Positions 27,445-34,695 of a DNA stretch of 64,000 nucleotides are shown here, in pieces (positions within the stretch are counted from its first letter, which is position 1; the number at the start of each line of letters is the position of its first letter). The translations under genes and the position numbers were made by a program. The stretch is from Streptomyces iranensis (GTDB lineage Bacteria; Actinomycetota; Actinomycetes; Streptomycetales; Streptomycetaceae), in contig NZ_JAGGLR010000013.1 of the NCBI RefSeq assembly GCF_017874715.1, forward strand, positions 62,001-126,000, given 5' to 3'. The notes beneath the pieces are model-generated. The model saw nothing but the letters and a program-made list of their open reading frames with translations, did not search any database and was not told the origin of the DNA.

Positions 27445-28194
27445 GTGGGCAACGCCGAAGAAGAGCGAGCGCTGCGGGAGCAGCGTCTGGGCCCGGTCGT
27501 GCGCCGCCGCCATCAGATGCGACCCGAGACGACCGACCAGCGGCTCCTGGACACCCAGGGGGCCACCCACTGGGTGCACGAGGACCCGTTCCGGGTGATG
27601 CGCATCCAGTCGGAGTTCGTCGAGGGCTTCGGCACCCTGGCGGAGCTGGGCCGGGCGATCAGCGTGTTCGGTTCCGCCCGTACGCCCGAGGGGTCCCCGG
27701 AGTACGAGGCGGGGGTGCGGATCGGCCGGGCCCTCGCGGAGGCGGGCTTCGGGGTGATCACCGGCGGCGGCCCCGGCGCGATGGAGGCGGCCAACCGCGG
27801 CGCGACCGAGGCGGGCGGTGTCTCGGTCGGCCTGGGCATCGAGCTGCCGTACGAGCAGGGCCTGAACCCGTACGTCGACATCGGGGTCAACTTCCGCTAC
27901 TTCTTCGTGCGAAAAACGATGTTCGTGAAGTACGCCCAGGGGTTCGTGGTGCTGCCCGGCGGGCTCGGCACGCTCGACGAGTGCTTCGAGGCGCTCACCC
28001 TCGTCCAGACCAAGAAGGTCACCCGCTTCCCGATCGTCCTCTTCGGCAGCGCCTACTGGAAGGGCCTGGTCGACTGGCTCACCAACACCCTCATCGCCGA
28101 GGGCAAGGCGTCCCCGCACGACCTGGACCTGTTCCACCTCACCGATGACATCGACGAGGTGATCGACCTGGTGACCAAGGAGTCCGGTCCCTGA
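27445..28194 (+). CDS. LOG family protein (TIGR00730; nucleotide 5'-monophosphate phosphoribohydrolase type)
   Basis: The 249-aa Rossmann-fold protein has the LOG signature: VITGGGPGAMEAANRGA and LPGGLGTLDECFE (PGGxGTxxE). Family members release the base from cytokinin riboside monophosphates or hydrolyse other nucleotides such as AMP; which one applies here is not visible. The N-terminus up to residue 45 is polar. GTG 27445 follows GGGAG with proper spacing. Its place before folP matches mycobacteria (Rv1205, recall). Confidence 0.9.
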   Translation: MGNAEEERALREQRLGPVVRRRHQMRPETTDQRLLDTQGATHWVHEDPFRVMRIQSEFVEGFGTLAELGRAISVFGSARTPEGSPEYEAGVRIGRALAEAGFGVITGGGPGAMEAANRGATEAGGVSVGLGIELPYEQGLNPYVDIGVNFRYFFVRKTMFVKYAQGFVVLPGGLGTLDECFEALTLVQTKKVTRFPIVLFGSAYWKGLVDWLTNTLIAEGKASPHDLDLFHLTDDIDEVIDLVTKESGP

Positions 28195-28220
28195 CCGCGC
28201 GCGTCTCCTCGGCGGTGCAC

Positions 28221-29081
28221 TCAGGCCAGTCCCCGGCGGGCGACCGCCGGGGGCCGGTGGCCCGCGATGGACGACACCATGTCCAGCACCTGACGGGTCT
28301 CCGCCACCTCGTGCACCCGGTAGATCCGGGCACCCAGCCAGGCCGATACGGCGGTCGTCGCAAGCGTGCCGATCAGCCGCTCCTTGACCGGCCGGTCCAG
28401 GCTCTCGCCGACGAAGTCCTTGTTGGACAGCGAGACCAGGACGGGCCAGCCGGTCTCCGTCAGCTCGCCCAGCCGGCGCGTCGCCTCCAGTGAGTGGCGG
28501 GTGTTCTTCCCGAAGTCATGGCCCGGGTCGATCATGATCCCGTCGCGCCGCACCCCCAACTCGACGGCGCGCTCCGCGAGCTCCAGGGTGACCCGCAGGA
28601 TGTCCTCCACCACATCGTCGTAGCCGATCCGGTGCGGGCGGGTGCGCGGCCGGGCCCCGCCGGCGTGGGTGCACACCAGCCCGGCGCCGTACCGGGCGGC
28701 GACCTCGGCCAGCTTGGGGTCGACCCCGCCCCAGGCGTCGTTGAGCACATCGGCGCCCGCGGCGCAGACCGCCTCGCCGACCTCATGGCGCCAGGTGTCC
28801 ACGCTGATCACCACGTCCGGATGGCGCCTGCGCACCTCGGCCACGAAGCCCACCGTGCGGCGCGCCTCCTCCTCGGCGCTCACCTCGTCGCCCGGACCGG
28901 CCTTGACGCCGCCGACGTCGATGATCGCGGCGCCGTCCGCGACCGCCTGCTCCACCCGGGCCAGGGCGGGCTCGTCGCTGAAGGTCGCCCCCTGGTCGTA
29001 GAAGGAATCCGGCGTCCGGTTCACGATCGCCATGATCACCCGGTCGTTCTCGCCGAACTCACGTCGTCCCAGCCGCAGCAT
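28221..29081 (-). CDS. Dihydropteroate synthase-like protein, probably FolP2-type
   Basis: The 286-aa protein has the DHPS barrel: MAIVNRTPDSFYDQG, VDTWRHEVGEAV, LNDAWGG and MIDPGHDFGKN. Two active-site loops differ from true DHPS, as I know the family: the usual GGESTRPG loop reads GGVKAGPG (57-64) and the usual SRK motif reads SNK (219-221). The mycobacterial FolP2 (Rv1207), which has the same neighbours, was reported to lack DHPS activity. It is therefore doubtful that this gene makes dihydropteroate; the real function is unknown. ATG 29081 has GGGA about eight bases upstream. Confidence 0.85.
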   Translation of the reverse strand: MLRLGRREFGENDRVIMAIVNRTPDSFYDQGATFSDEPALARVEQAVADGAAIIDVGGVKAGPGDEVSAEEEARRTVGFVAEVRRRHPDVVISVDTWRHEVGEAVCAAGADVLNDAWGGVDPKLAEVAARYGAGLVCTHAGGARPRTRPHRIGYDDVVEDILRVTLELAERAVELGVRRDGIMIDPGHDFGKNTRHSLEATRRLGELTETGWPVLVSLSNKDFVGESLDRPVKERLIGTLATTAVSAWLGARIYRVHEVAETRQVLDMVSSIAGHRPPAVARRGLA

Positions 29082-29218
29082 CGAACTTCCCTCACGTCTT
29101 CTTCCAGGTTGCGGGCAGCGACGATAACTGTCCGAGGGGCATGGCACGATCGGGGCAGACAGTTATCGAGGCCGACGGACACAGACTCAACCATGCATCT
29201 GACGGGGAGACGATCACC

Positions 29219-29746
29219 GTGTTCTTGTTCTTGCTGATCGCGCTGGTCGTTGTGGTCGGCGGGGTCACGCTCGCCGTCGTCGGTGGCGGTGACGGCCCGC
29301 TCACCGAAGCGCCCCCGGACCGGCTGGAAGACCCGCTGCCCGCCGACCGGCCGCTGGCGCGCGCCGACGTGGAGTCGCTGCGGCTCCCCATGACGCTGCG
29401 GGGCTACCGGATGGCGGACGTGGACGATGTGCTGGGCCGCCTCGGCGCCGAGCTCGCCGAGCGCGACGCCCGGATCGCCGAGCTGGAGACGGCGCTCGCC
29501 GGTCCGCGCCCGAAGCCTTTGTCGCCCTCCGGGCCCCGCCCCGATCCGCTGTCGGCCCCGGAGAGCGACCATGGCTTCGGGCCGGGCGGCCTCGAGGGCC
29601 CCGGCCCCGGCCCCGAGCGGCGCGGCTTCGAGGACGGCGGCTTCGAGGACAGGGGTTTCGAGGACAGGGGTTTCGACGCCTTCGGGCGGCGCGGCTTCGA
29701 CGGAAACGGCTTCGAGGGCCGTGGTTACGAAGGGCAGGGCGCATGA
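29219..29746 (+). CDS. DivIVA-domain membrane-anchored protein
   Basis: The 175-aa protein starts with one membrane helix (FLFLLIALVVVVGGVTLAVVGGG). Residues about 58-100 form a short DivIVA-like segment (LPMTLRGYRMADVDDVLGRL) that continues into a coiled-coil stretch (AERDARIAELETAL). The C-terminal 45 residues are a degenerate repeat, RGFEDGGFEDRGFEDRGFD and GFEGRGYEGQG. It is coupled to the glycosylase gene by an ATGA overlap. The counterpart in M. tuberculosis is next to tagA as well (recall). GTG 29219 has GGGGAGA upstream. Confidence 0.82.
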   Translation: MFLFLLIALVVVVGGVTLAVVGGGDGPLTEAPPDRLEDPLPADRPLARADVESLRLPMTLRGYRMADVDDVLGRLGAELAERDARIAELETALAGPRPKPLSPSGPRPDPLSAPESDHGFGPGGLEGPGPGPERRGFEDGGFEDRGFEDRGFDAFGRRGFDGNGFEGRGYEGQGA

Positions 29747-30339
29747 GCGAGCAGGGTGTGGTCGAGGGTCCGGACGGTCTGCCGCGCTGTCCCTGGGGCC
29801 TGGAGAGCGAGACCATGACCGACTACCGCGTCTACCACGACACGGAGTGGGGCCGCCCGGTCCACGGCGATGACGCGCTCTATGAGCGGGTCTCCCTGGA
29901 GGCGTTCCAGTCCGGGCTGTCCTGGCTGACGATCCTGCGCCGCCGGGAGGGGTTCCGGGCCGCCTTCGCCGACTTCTCGATCAAGAAGGTCGCTGAGTTC
30001 ACCGAGGCCGACGAGGAGCGGCTGCTCGCCGACCCCGGCATCATCCGCAACCGAGCCAAGATCGCCGCCACGATCGCCAACGCCCGTGCCGCGGCGGCCC
30101 TGGCCCCCGGTGAGCTGAGCGAGCTGATCTGGTCCCACGCCCCGGCCTCCGACGGCCGTCCGGTCCCGCGGACCTTCGCCGACGTCCCCGCGATCACCCC
30201 GGAGTCCACGGCCCTCAGCCGCGACCTCAAGAAGCACGGCTTCCGCTTCGTCGGCCCCACCACGGCCTACGCGCTGATGCAGGCATGCGGCCTGGTCAAC
30301 GACCACCTGGCCGACTGCCACATCCGCGACGCGGTCTGA
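29743..30339 (+). CDS. tag: DNA-3-methyladenine glycosylase I
   Basis: Tag (198 aa) removes 3-methyladenine from DNA in base-excision repair of alkylation damage. The family N-terminus is clear: RCPWGLESETMTDYRVYHDTEWG in part, EAFQSGLSWLTILRRREGFR (helix-hairpin region with catalytic Glu) and ACGLVNDHLADCH with the zinc-binding Cys and His. It is translated from an ATGA overlap with the DivIVA-domain gene. Confidence 0.94.
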   Translation: MSEQGVVEGPDGLPRCPWGLESETMTDYRVYHDTEWGRPVHGDDALYERVSLEAFQSGLSWLTILRRREGFRAAFADFSIKKVAEFTEADEERLLADPGIIRNRAKIAATIANARAAAALAPGELSELIWSHAPASDGRPVPRTFADVPAITPESTALSRDLKKHGFRFVGPTTAYALMQACGLVNDHLADCHIRDAV

Positions 30340-30365
30340 CGCCCCGGCCGCCGACGGCCGGGGCG
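30340..30365. terminator. Bidirectional terminator between tag and the enoyl-CoA hydratase gene
   Basis: Perfect 11-bp stem (cgccccggccg and complement) with a four-base loop, located between the two convergent stop codons. Confidence 0.85.
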
Positions 30366-30372
30366 GGTCCCG

Positions 30373-31179
30373 TCAGCGGCCGGTGAACCTCGGCTTCTCC
30401 TTGTTCACGAACGCCTCCACCGCGATGGCGTGGTCGTCCGAGGCCCCCGCGCGGCGCTGCAGCTCATCCTCCATGGCCAGGGCCTCGGTGAGGGTGTGGC
30501 CCGCGGCGAAGGCCAGGGACTCCTTGATCGCCGCGTAGGCCGCGGTGGGGCCCCCGGCCAGCCGCCGGGCGACCGCCGCCGCCTCGGAGGCCAGCTCGGC
30601 CGCCGGGACCACCTGGTGGGCGATGCCCAGGCCGAGCGCCTCCTGGGCGTCGATGGTGCGCGGGAAGAGCAGCAGATCCGCCGCCCGGCCGTAGCCGATC
30701 AGCCGCTGAAGGGTCCAGGAGACCCCCGAGTCGGCGGTCAGCGCGACCCCGGCGAAGGAGGTGTTGAAGGAGGCGGTGTCGGCGACGATCCGGTAGTCGG
30801 CGGCGAAGGCGAAGCCCGCCCCGGCGCCCGCCGCGACGCCGTTGACCGCGGCGACCACCGGCTTCGGCATCCCGGCGATCGCGGTGACGATCGGGTTGTA
30901 GTGCAGCGCCACCGTGCTCATGGTCGAGCCCTCGCCGCTGCCGTCGCGGTCGGCGGCCAGCAGGCCGATGTGCTCCTTGAGGTCCTGGCCGACGCAGAAG
31001 GCGCGCGGCCCGGAGCCGGTGAGCAGCACGGCCCGTACCGCCGGGCTCTCCGCGGCCTGCAGCAGCGCGTCGCGCAGCGCCTCCTTGGTGTCGATGTTCA
31101 GGGCGTTCATCGCGTCGGGACGATTCAACGTGATCGTGGCGAGACCCTCGGTGAGGTCGTAGAGCACGGCGTCGGCCAT
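30373..31179 (-). CDS. Enoyl-CoA hydratase/isomerase family protein
   Basis: The 268-aa crotonase-fold protein hydrates or isomerises an unsaturated acyl-CoA. It has ITLNRPDAMNALN, the oxyanion-hole region GSGPRAFCVGQDLKEH, and GVAAGAGAGFAFAADYRI. Position LTADSGVSW has Asp where hydratases usually carry the second Glu, which is more like isomerases such as PaaG. GGAGG precedes the ATG. The substrate cannot be told from sequence. It is convergent with tag and divergent from the DUF3117 gene. Confidence 0.9.
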   Translation of the reverse strand: MADAVLYDLTEGLATITLNRPDAMNALNIDTKEALRDALLQAAESPAVRAVLLTGSGPRAFCVGQDLKEHIGLLAADRDGSGEGSTMSTVALHYNPIVTAIAGMPKPVVAAVNGVAAGAGAGFAFAADYRIVADTASFNTSFAGVALTADSGVSWTLQRLIGYGRAADLLLFPRTIDAQEALGLGIAHQVVPAAELASEAAAVARRLAGGPTAAYAAIKESLAFAAGHTLTEALAMEDELQRRAGASDDHAIAVEAFVNKEKPRFTGR

Positions 31180-31534
31180 GGCGGTCCTCCGGCGGTGGGG
31201 CGAGGCGGGTGGGCGGCTCGGGCTGCGGCCGCACCGGCGGGCCCGGAAGAGGCCTGCCGCGGCGGTCAGCGCACAGCATGCCGGAGATCATGACCGACCG
31301 ACATGTGACCTGCGTCAAAGAACCGACCCTTCGTTCGGTGACGGCGGGCGTACGCTACCGCGATCACCTCCCCGAATTGGGTGGTTTTGGGGGAACGCCT
31401 CGCACAGGCGTTGCCGACCGATGTTGGTCATCGGGTCGTGCCATGCGGGATAATGAGGGGGAAGCAACGTGTTCGATGCCGGTGACACCTGGGTTGTCGG
31501 CTGCGATGAGCTGGTTTCAGGAAGGGGAACGAGC
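31180..31534. other. Divergent intergenic region (355 bp)
   Basis: No protein gene is certain here. The region holds the promoter of the enoyl-CoA hydratase gene (minus) and of the DUF3117 gene (plus). Visible are a small hairpin acgcct-cgcac-aggcgt (31394-31410) and a TTGGTC...GATAAT pair (about 31424-31453) whose 19-base spacing makes it only a weak promoter candidate. GTG 31469, with GGGGGAAG upstream, opens an in-frame extension of the DUF3117 protein. Confidence 0.5.
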
Positions 31535-31702
31535 ATGGCGGCCATGAAGCCGCGGACGGGCGACGGCCCGCTCGAGGTGACCAAGGAGGGGCGGGGCATC
31601 GTCATGCGCGTTCCGCTCGAAGGCGGCGGTCGGCTCGTCGTCGAGCTGACACCGGACGAGGCCGACGCCCTCGGCGACGCCCTGAAGAAGGTTGTCGGCT
31701 GA
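31535..31702 (+). CDS. DUF3117 protein (55 aa)
   Basis: This tiny conserved protein reads MAAMKPRTGDGPLEVTKEG and then IVMRVPLEGGGRLVVEL, almost invariant in actinobacteria (Rv1211 in M. tuberculosis, recall). Function is unknown; the fold is probably a small beta-sheet. ATG 31535 has GGAAGGGGAAC upstream. A longer 77-aa form from GTG 31469, also with a good ribosome site, is possible. A strong terminator follows. Confidence 0.9.
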   Translation: MAAMKPRTGDGPLEVTKEGRGIVMRVPLEGGGRLVVELTPDEADALGDALKKVVG

Positions 31703-31727
31703 CGGCTTGCGGCCCACCATCACTCGC

Positions 31728-31776
31728 GCGCTGCCCCGGCGGCCGGTACGTCAGGTACCGACCGCCGGGGCAGCGC
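31728..31776. terminator. Terminator after the DUF3117 gene
   Basis: 22-bp stem with one mismatch (31728-31749 with 31755-31776) and a five-base loop. Confidence 0.85.
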
Positions 31777-31810
31777 TTGTACGGGGTTCCGCCCGCCCGG
31801 GGCGGCGGAC

Positions 31811-31892
31811 GGCCGTTCCCGACCATTCCGGCTGTTCCTGGCTGTTCCTGGCCGTTCCGGCCGTTCTGGCTGTTCCCGACCGTTCCGGCCGT
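31811..31892. repeat. Short tandem repeat, 9-10 bp unit, about 8.5 copies
   Basis: Units near ggctgttcct / ggccgttccc follow each other from the terminator toward the methyltransferase gene. Read on the minus strand the core is ggaacgg, which also forms the array at 54579. Confidence 0.75.
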
Positions 31893-31894
31893 GA

Positions 31895-31938
31895 GGATTC
31901 AGCCCCGTCCGACCGTGGGATTCAGCCCCGCTTGACCG
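31895..31938 (-). repeat. Direct repeat duplicating the 3' end of the methyltransferase gene
   Basis: ggattcagccccg plus neighbouring bases occurs at 31895-31915 and at 31918-31938, 23 bp apart. The second copy contains the stop codon of the minus-strand gene (tca, 31922-31924), so the gene end including the stop is duplicated. Confidence 0.8.
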
Positions 31939-32587
31939 CGCAGAGCAGGCCGTCGCCGACCGGCAGCAGGGACGACTGGAGCACGGTGGACTCCCGTACG
32001 GTCCGCAGCAGCTCGCGCACCCGCAGCACCTCCGTGGGCTGGGCCGTGGAGTCCACGGTCCGCCCGTTGGTGAAGACCCCCTCGAAGCAGACCAGCCCGC
32101 CGGGCCGCAGCAGCCGCAACGATTCGGCGAGGTAGTCCAGGCACTCCAGCCGGTCGCCGTCGCAGAAGACCAGGTCGTATCCGCCGTCGGCCAGCCGGGG
32201 CAGGACGTCGAGGGCGCGGCCGGGGATGAAGCGCGCCCGGTTCCCGGTGAACCCGGCCGCGCGGAACGCCTGCCGGGCGAACTGCTGCATCTCCGGTTCG
32301 GTGTCCACGGTGGTCAGCACGCCGTCCGGGCGCATTCCGCGCAGCAGGTGGATCCCGGAGACGCCCGTCCCGGTGCCGATCTCGGCGACGACCTTGGCAT
32401 CGGCGGTGGCAGCGAGCAGCCGCAGCGCGGCGCCGGTGCCCGCCGACACCGAGCGCAGCCCTGCTTCCCGGGCCCGGTCACGGGCCCAGTGAAGGGCTTC
32501 GTCCTCGGCGACGAACGCGTCGGCGAACGCCCAGCTCGTCTGCCGGTTGCCGGTAATGACCCTCTCCTGTCCCCGTAGTTGGCGCAA
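31922..32587 (-). CDS. SAM-dependent O-methyltransferase (family 3)
   Basis: The 221-aa methyltransferase has the SAM site VAEIGTGTGVSGIHLLRG, an acidic residue at the end of the second strand (TTVDTEPEMQ) and VFCDGDRLECLDYL. The N-terminus VITGNRQTSWAFADAFVAEDE is typical of Rv1220c-like proteins. The substrate is unknown. It is divergent from the sigma-factor gene, as Rv1220c is from sigE (recall). The annotated start is a TTG; TACAGT lies five bases upstream, so a leaderless start is possible but unsure, and no better ATG or GTG exists before the conserved part. Confidence 0.88.
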   Translation of the reverse strand: MRQLRGQERVITGNRQTSWAFADAFVAEDEALHWARDRAREAGLRSVSAGTGAALRLLAATADAKVVAEIGTGTGVSGIHLLRGMRPDGVLTTVDTEPEMQQFARQAFRAAGFTGNRARFIPGRALDVLPRLADGGYDLVFCDGDRLECLDYLAESLRLLRPGGLVCFEGVFTNGRTVDSTAQPTEVLRVRELLRTVRESTVLQSSLLPVGDGLLCAVKRG

Positions 32588-32610
32588 CGGTGACTGTATC
32601 CGCTGCGCAC

Positions 32611-32638
32611 GGGAACCCGCAGATGGGACCAGGCGTTG
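32611..32638 (+). promoter_or_regulatory. ECF-type promoter of the sigma-factor gene
   Basis: GGGAACC (32611-32617), a 16-bp spacer and CGTTG (32634-32638) match the GGAAC-N16-CGTT pattern recognised by SigE/SigH-like ECF factors. Transcription would start about 32645, close to the gene. This suggests that the sigma factor activates its own gene. Confidence 0.6.
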
Positions 32639-32717
32639 TAGAAGCCGGGGGGACCGTATGGATCACGACCAAATGCAGGTCAAAAATGCTTATCCGGAGC
32701 TAACGGGCGAGGTGGAT

Positions 32718-33533
32718 ATGGTAGGGGCTCTACTGGACACCACCAGAGCCGACAGGGGAGGTGCGGCTGCGGCCGGTGACCGGAGAGTGCTGAAGCGCTT
32801 TCGCAGGTCAGTGGGCGAGCCGAAATCCGTGACCAACACCGCTGACCGTTCTCACCCCCGTAGCCCGAAGGGCACGGGAGGTGCGCCCATCGCCGAGTCC
32901 GCCACCACCGCGACCTTCGCCACGGATGCGGACGCGGCGTGGACGCCTCCTACCTGGGAGGAGATCGTCAGCACTCACAGCGCACGGGTCTACCGCCTCG
33001 CCTACCGGCTCACCGGTAACCAGCACGATGCCGAGGATCTCACCCAGGAAGTGTTCGTCCGCGTCTTCCGCTCGCTGTCGACGTACACCCCGGGCACCTT
33101 CGAGGGCTGGCTGCACCGCATCACCACCAATCTCTTCCTCGACATGGTCCGCCGCCGGCAGCGCATCCGCTTCGACGCGCTCGGCGAGGACGCGGCGGAG
33201 CGGCTCCCCAGCCGCGAGCCCTCTCCTCAGCAGCACTTCAACGACACCCACTTCGACGCGGATGTGCAGCAGGCGCTGGACACCCTCGCCCCGGAGTTCC
33301 GCGCCGCCGTGGTGCTCTGTGACATCGAGGGGCTGTCGTACGAGGAGATCGCGGCCACCCTGGGCGTCAAGCTGGGCACCGTGCGCAGCCGCATCCACCG
33401 CGGCCGCTCGCATCTGCGCAAGGCGCTGCAGCACCGCGCCCCCGCGGCGCGGACCGGGCAGCAGCACGAGGTCGCCGCGGTGGCGCCGGGTGTCACGGCC
33501 CCCCGGCTGAGCGGGGAGGTCGGAATCGCGTGA
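32718..33533 (+). CDS. sigE: ECF sigma factor, SigE-like (Rv1221 type)
   Basis: The 271-aa sigma factor has region 2 (VYRLAYRLTGNQHDAEDLTQEVFVRVF, cited in part; GWLHRITTNLFLDMVRRR) and region 4 (LAPEFRAAVVLCDIEGLSYEEIA and GVKLGTVRSRIHRGR). The preceding 75 residues are polar. Start is unsure: ATG 32718 (GAGG five bases upstream) gives MVGALLDTTRADRGG, ATG 32658 (GGGGGGA upstream) adds 20 residues. The sigma, anti-sigma, htrA and tatB order equals that of M. tuberculosis sigE. It is not the S. coelicolor protein called SigE (SCO3356, cell envelope). The stop overlaps the anti-sigma start (GTGA). Confidence 0.93.
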   Translation: MVGALLDTTRADRGGAAAAGDRRVLKRFRRSVGEPKSVTNTADRSHPRSPKGTGGAPIAESATTATFATDADAAWTPPTWEEIVSTHSARVYRLAYRLTGNQHDAEDLTQEVFVRVFRSLSTYTPGTFEGWLHRITTNLFLDMVRRRQRIRFDALGEDAAERLPSREPSPQQHFNDTHFDADVQQALDTLAPEFRAAVVLCDIEGLSYEEIAATLGVKLGTVRSRIHRGRSHLRKALQHRAPAARTGQQHEVAAVAPGVTAPRLSGEVGIA

Positions 33534-34471
33534 CCCGATCAGGCGGTCCGTCCCCCGCCGAGCAGCATCTCGGCGACCGCCTTGCGGCTCTGGTCGACGG
33601 TGAGCTGGGGCATGACGCGCGAGAGCGCGTCCTCGCCCATCTCGCCACCTGCTGCAAGTGCAAGGCGGAGGCCGATGCTCAGCGTCGGCTGAAAAACGTG
33701 TTCGCCCAGACGGCGCCCCCGGCACCGTCGGAGGGCTTTCTGGCCCGCCTCCAGGGTCTGCCGGCCACGGGCGGCGATGACGGTCTGGGGGGCTCCCCCT
33801 TCGGGGGCTCAAGCGTCTTCGGCCCGCGCGATCTGCGCGGCGGGTCGCGGGACGTGCGCGAGATGCGCGATGTGCGGGAGCCGGAGGAGAGACGGGAGCG
33901 GGCGTTCGCCTTCGTGCCCGCGATGCCCCCGGGCACCGCGATCGCACCGGCGGCGTCGGCCCGTGCCTCGCGTCAGCGCGGCTTCCGGATCCATGAGGTC
34001 GAGCGCCCCGCCCCGCGCCGCAGGTTCGCCTTCGCGGCGGCCGGAGCGGTCTCCCTGGCGGCCTTCGCGCTCGGCGCGGCCCTGCCGCTGGACGCGGCGG
34101 TCGACCCCCCGGGCAATTCGGCCGACGGCGCCGACACCACGGTCTCCCCGGTGGGCGCCGACACCGCCGACACCGCCGTATACGCGGGTGTGCGGGAGCG
34201 CGCCCGCCGGGAGGTGGGCCTGCCGCCCACCACGGCCACCACGGACGCCAGCACGCTCACCCCGTCCCCGACGGCCACCCCGTACCCACCGTCCCTGCGC
34301 CAGCCCGTGGCGGCGCTGAATCCGCTGATACAGCCGATTCTGTCGGTCACGGAGCTGCTGCGGACGTCGAACTCCACACCCCCGGCCCCCCGGCCGACCC
34401 AGCTGGAGGTCCCGTCCGGGCCCGCGCCGGGCGGTTCGCCGTACCTCGGGGTCAGCGCGCCCCCGAAGTAG
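33530..34471 (+). CDS. Zinc-binding anti-sigma factor (RseA-like), membrane anchored
   Basis: The 313-aa protein starts with an anti-sigma domain: the ZAS motif HLATCCKC (His37, Cys41, Cys44) after DGELGHDARERVLAH. Polar linkers follow, then one membrane helix (about residues 163-190, FAFAAAGAVSLAAFALGAAL) and a Pro/Thr-rich outer tail. It would hold the sigma factor until redox or envelope stress releases it; the HtrA protease encoded next is a candidate for cutting it. The gene is coupled to sigE by a four-base overlap. The external tail has no recognised domain. Confidence 0.9.
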   Translation: MTRSGGPSPAEQHLGDRLAALVDGELGHDARERVLAHLATCCKCKAEADAQRRLKNVFAQTAPPAPSEGFLARLQGLPATGGDDGLGGSPFGGSSVFGPRDLRGGSRDVREMRDVREPEERRERAFAFVPAMPPGTAIAPAASARASRQRGFRIHEVERPAPRRRFAFAAAGAVSLAAFALGAALPLDAAVDPPGNSADGADTTVSPVGADTADTAVYAGVRERARREVGLPPTTATTDASTLTPSPTATPYPPSLRQPVAALNPLIQPILSVTELLRTSNSTPPAPRPTQLEVPSGPAPGGSPYLGVSAPPK

Positions 34472-34514
34472 CGCGGAAGCAGTACGGAAGCAGCGCGGAT
34501 GCAGTACGACGGCG
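34471..34514. repeat. 22-bp duplication right after the anti-sigma gene
   Basis: gcgcggaagcagtacg at 34471 and gcgcggatgcagtacg at 34493 are 22 bp apart; the first copy begins on the last base of the stop codon. Confidence 0.65.
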
Positions 34515-34609
34515 ATCAGGGCGCCCAGTCTCCGGCCGTCCGTGTCTTTGCCGATCATGACAAGGTCTTTTCGTCCGCCCTGCGCGAGCGCCGACGGACC
34601 TGATTGAAT

Positions 34610-34637
34610 CGCCTCCGGGCAGCGCGACCCGGAGGCG
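34610..34637 (+). promoter_or_regulatory. Hairpin covering a ribosome-binding site upstream of htrA
   Basis: Perfect 10-bp stem cgcctccggg-cagcgcga-cccggaggcg. The 3' arm contains GGAGG, the ribosome site of the ATG at 34645. The hairpin would block that start and favour the ATG at 34696, or act as a weak attenuator between the anti-sigma and protease genes. Confidence 0.6.
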
Positions 34638-34695
34638 GCGATGTATGCCCCGGACGGGTGCGGTCCCTGCCTGTCTGCGGGAACTTGGGGAGATC

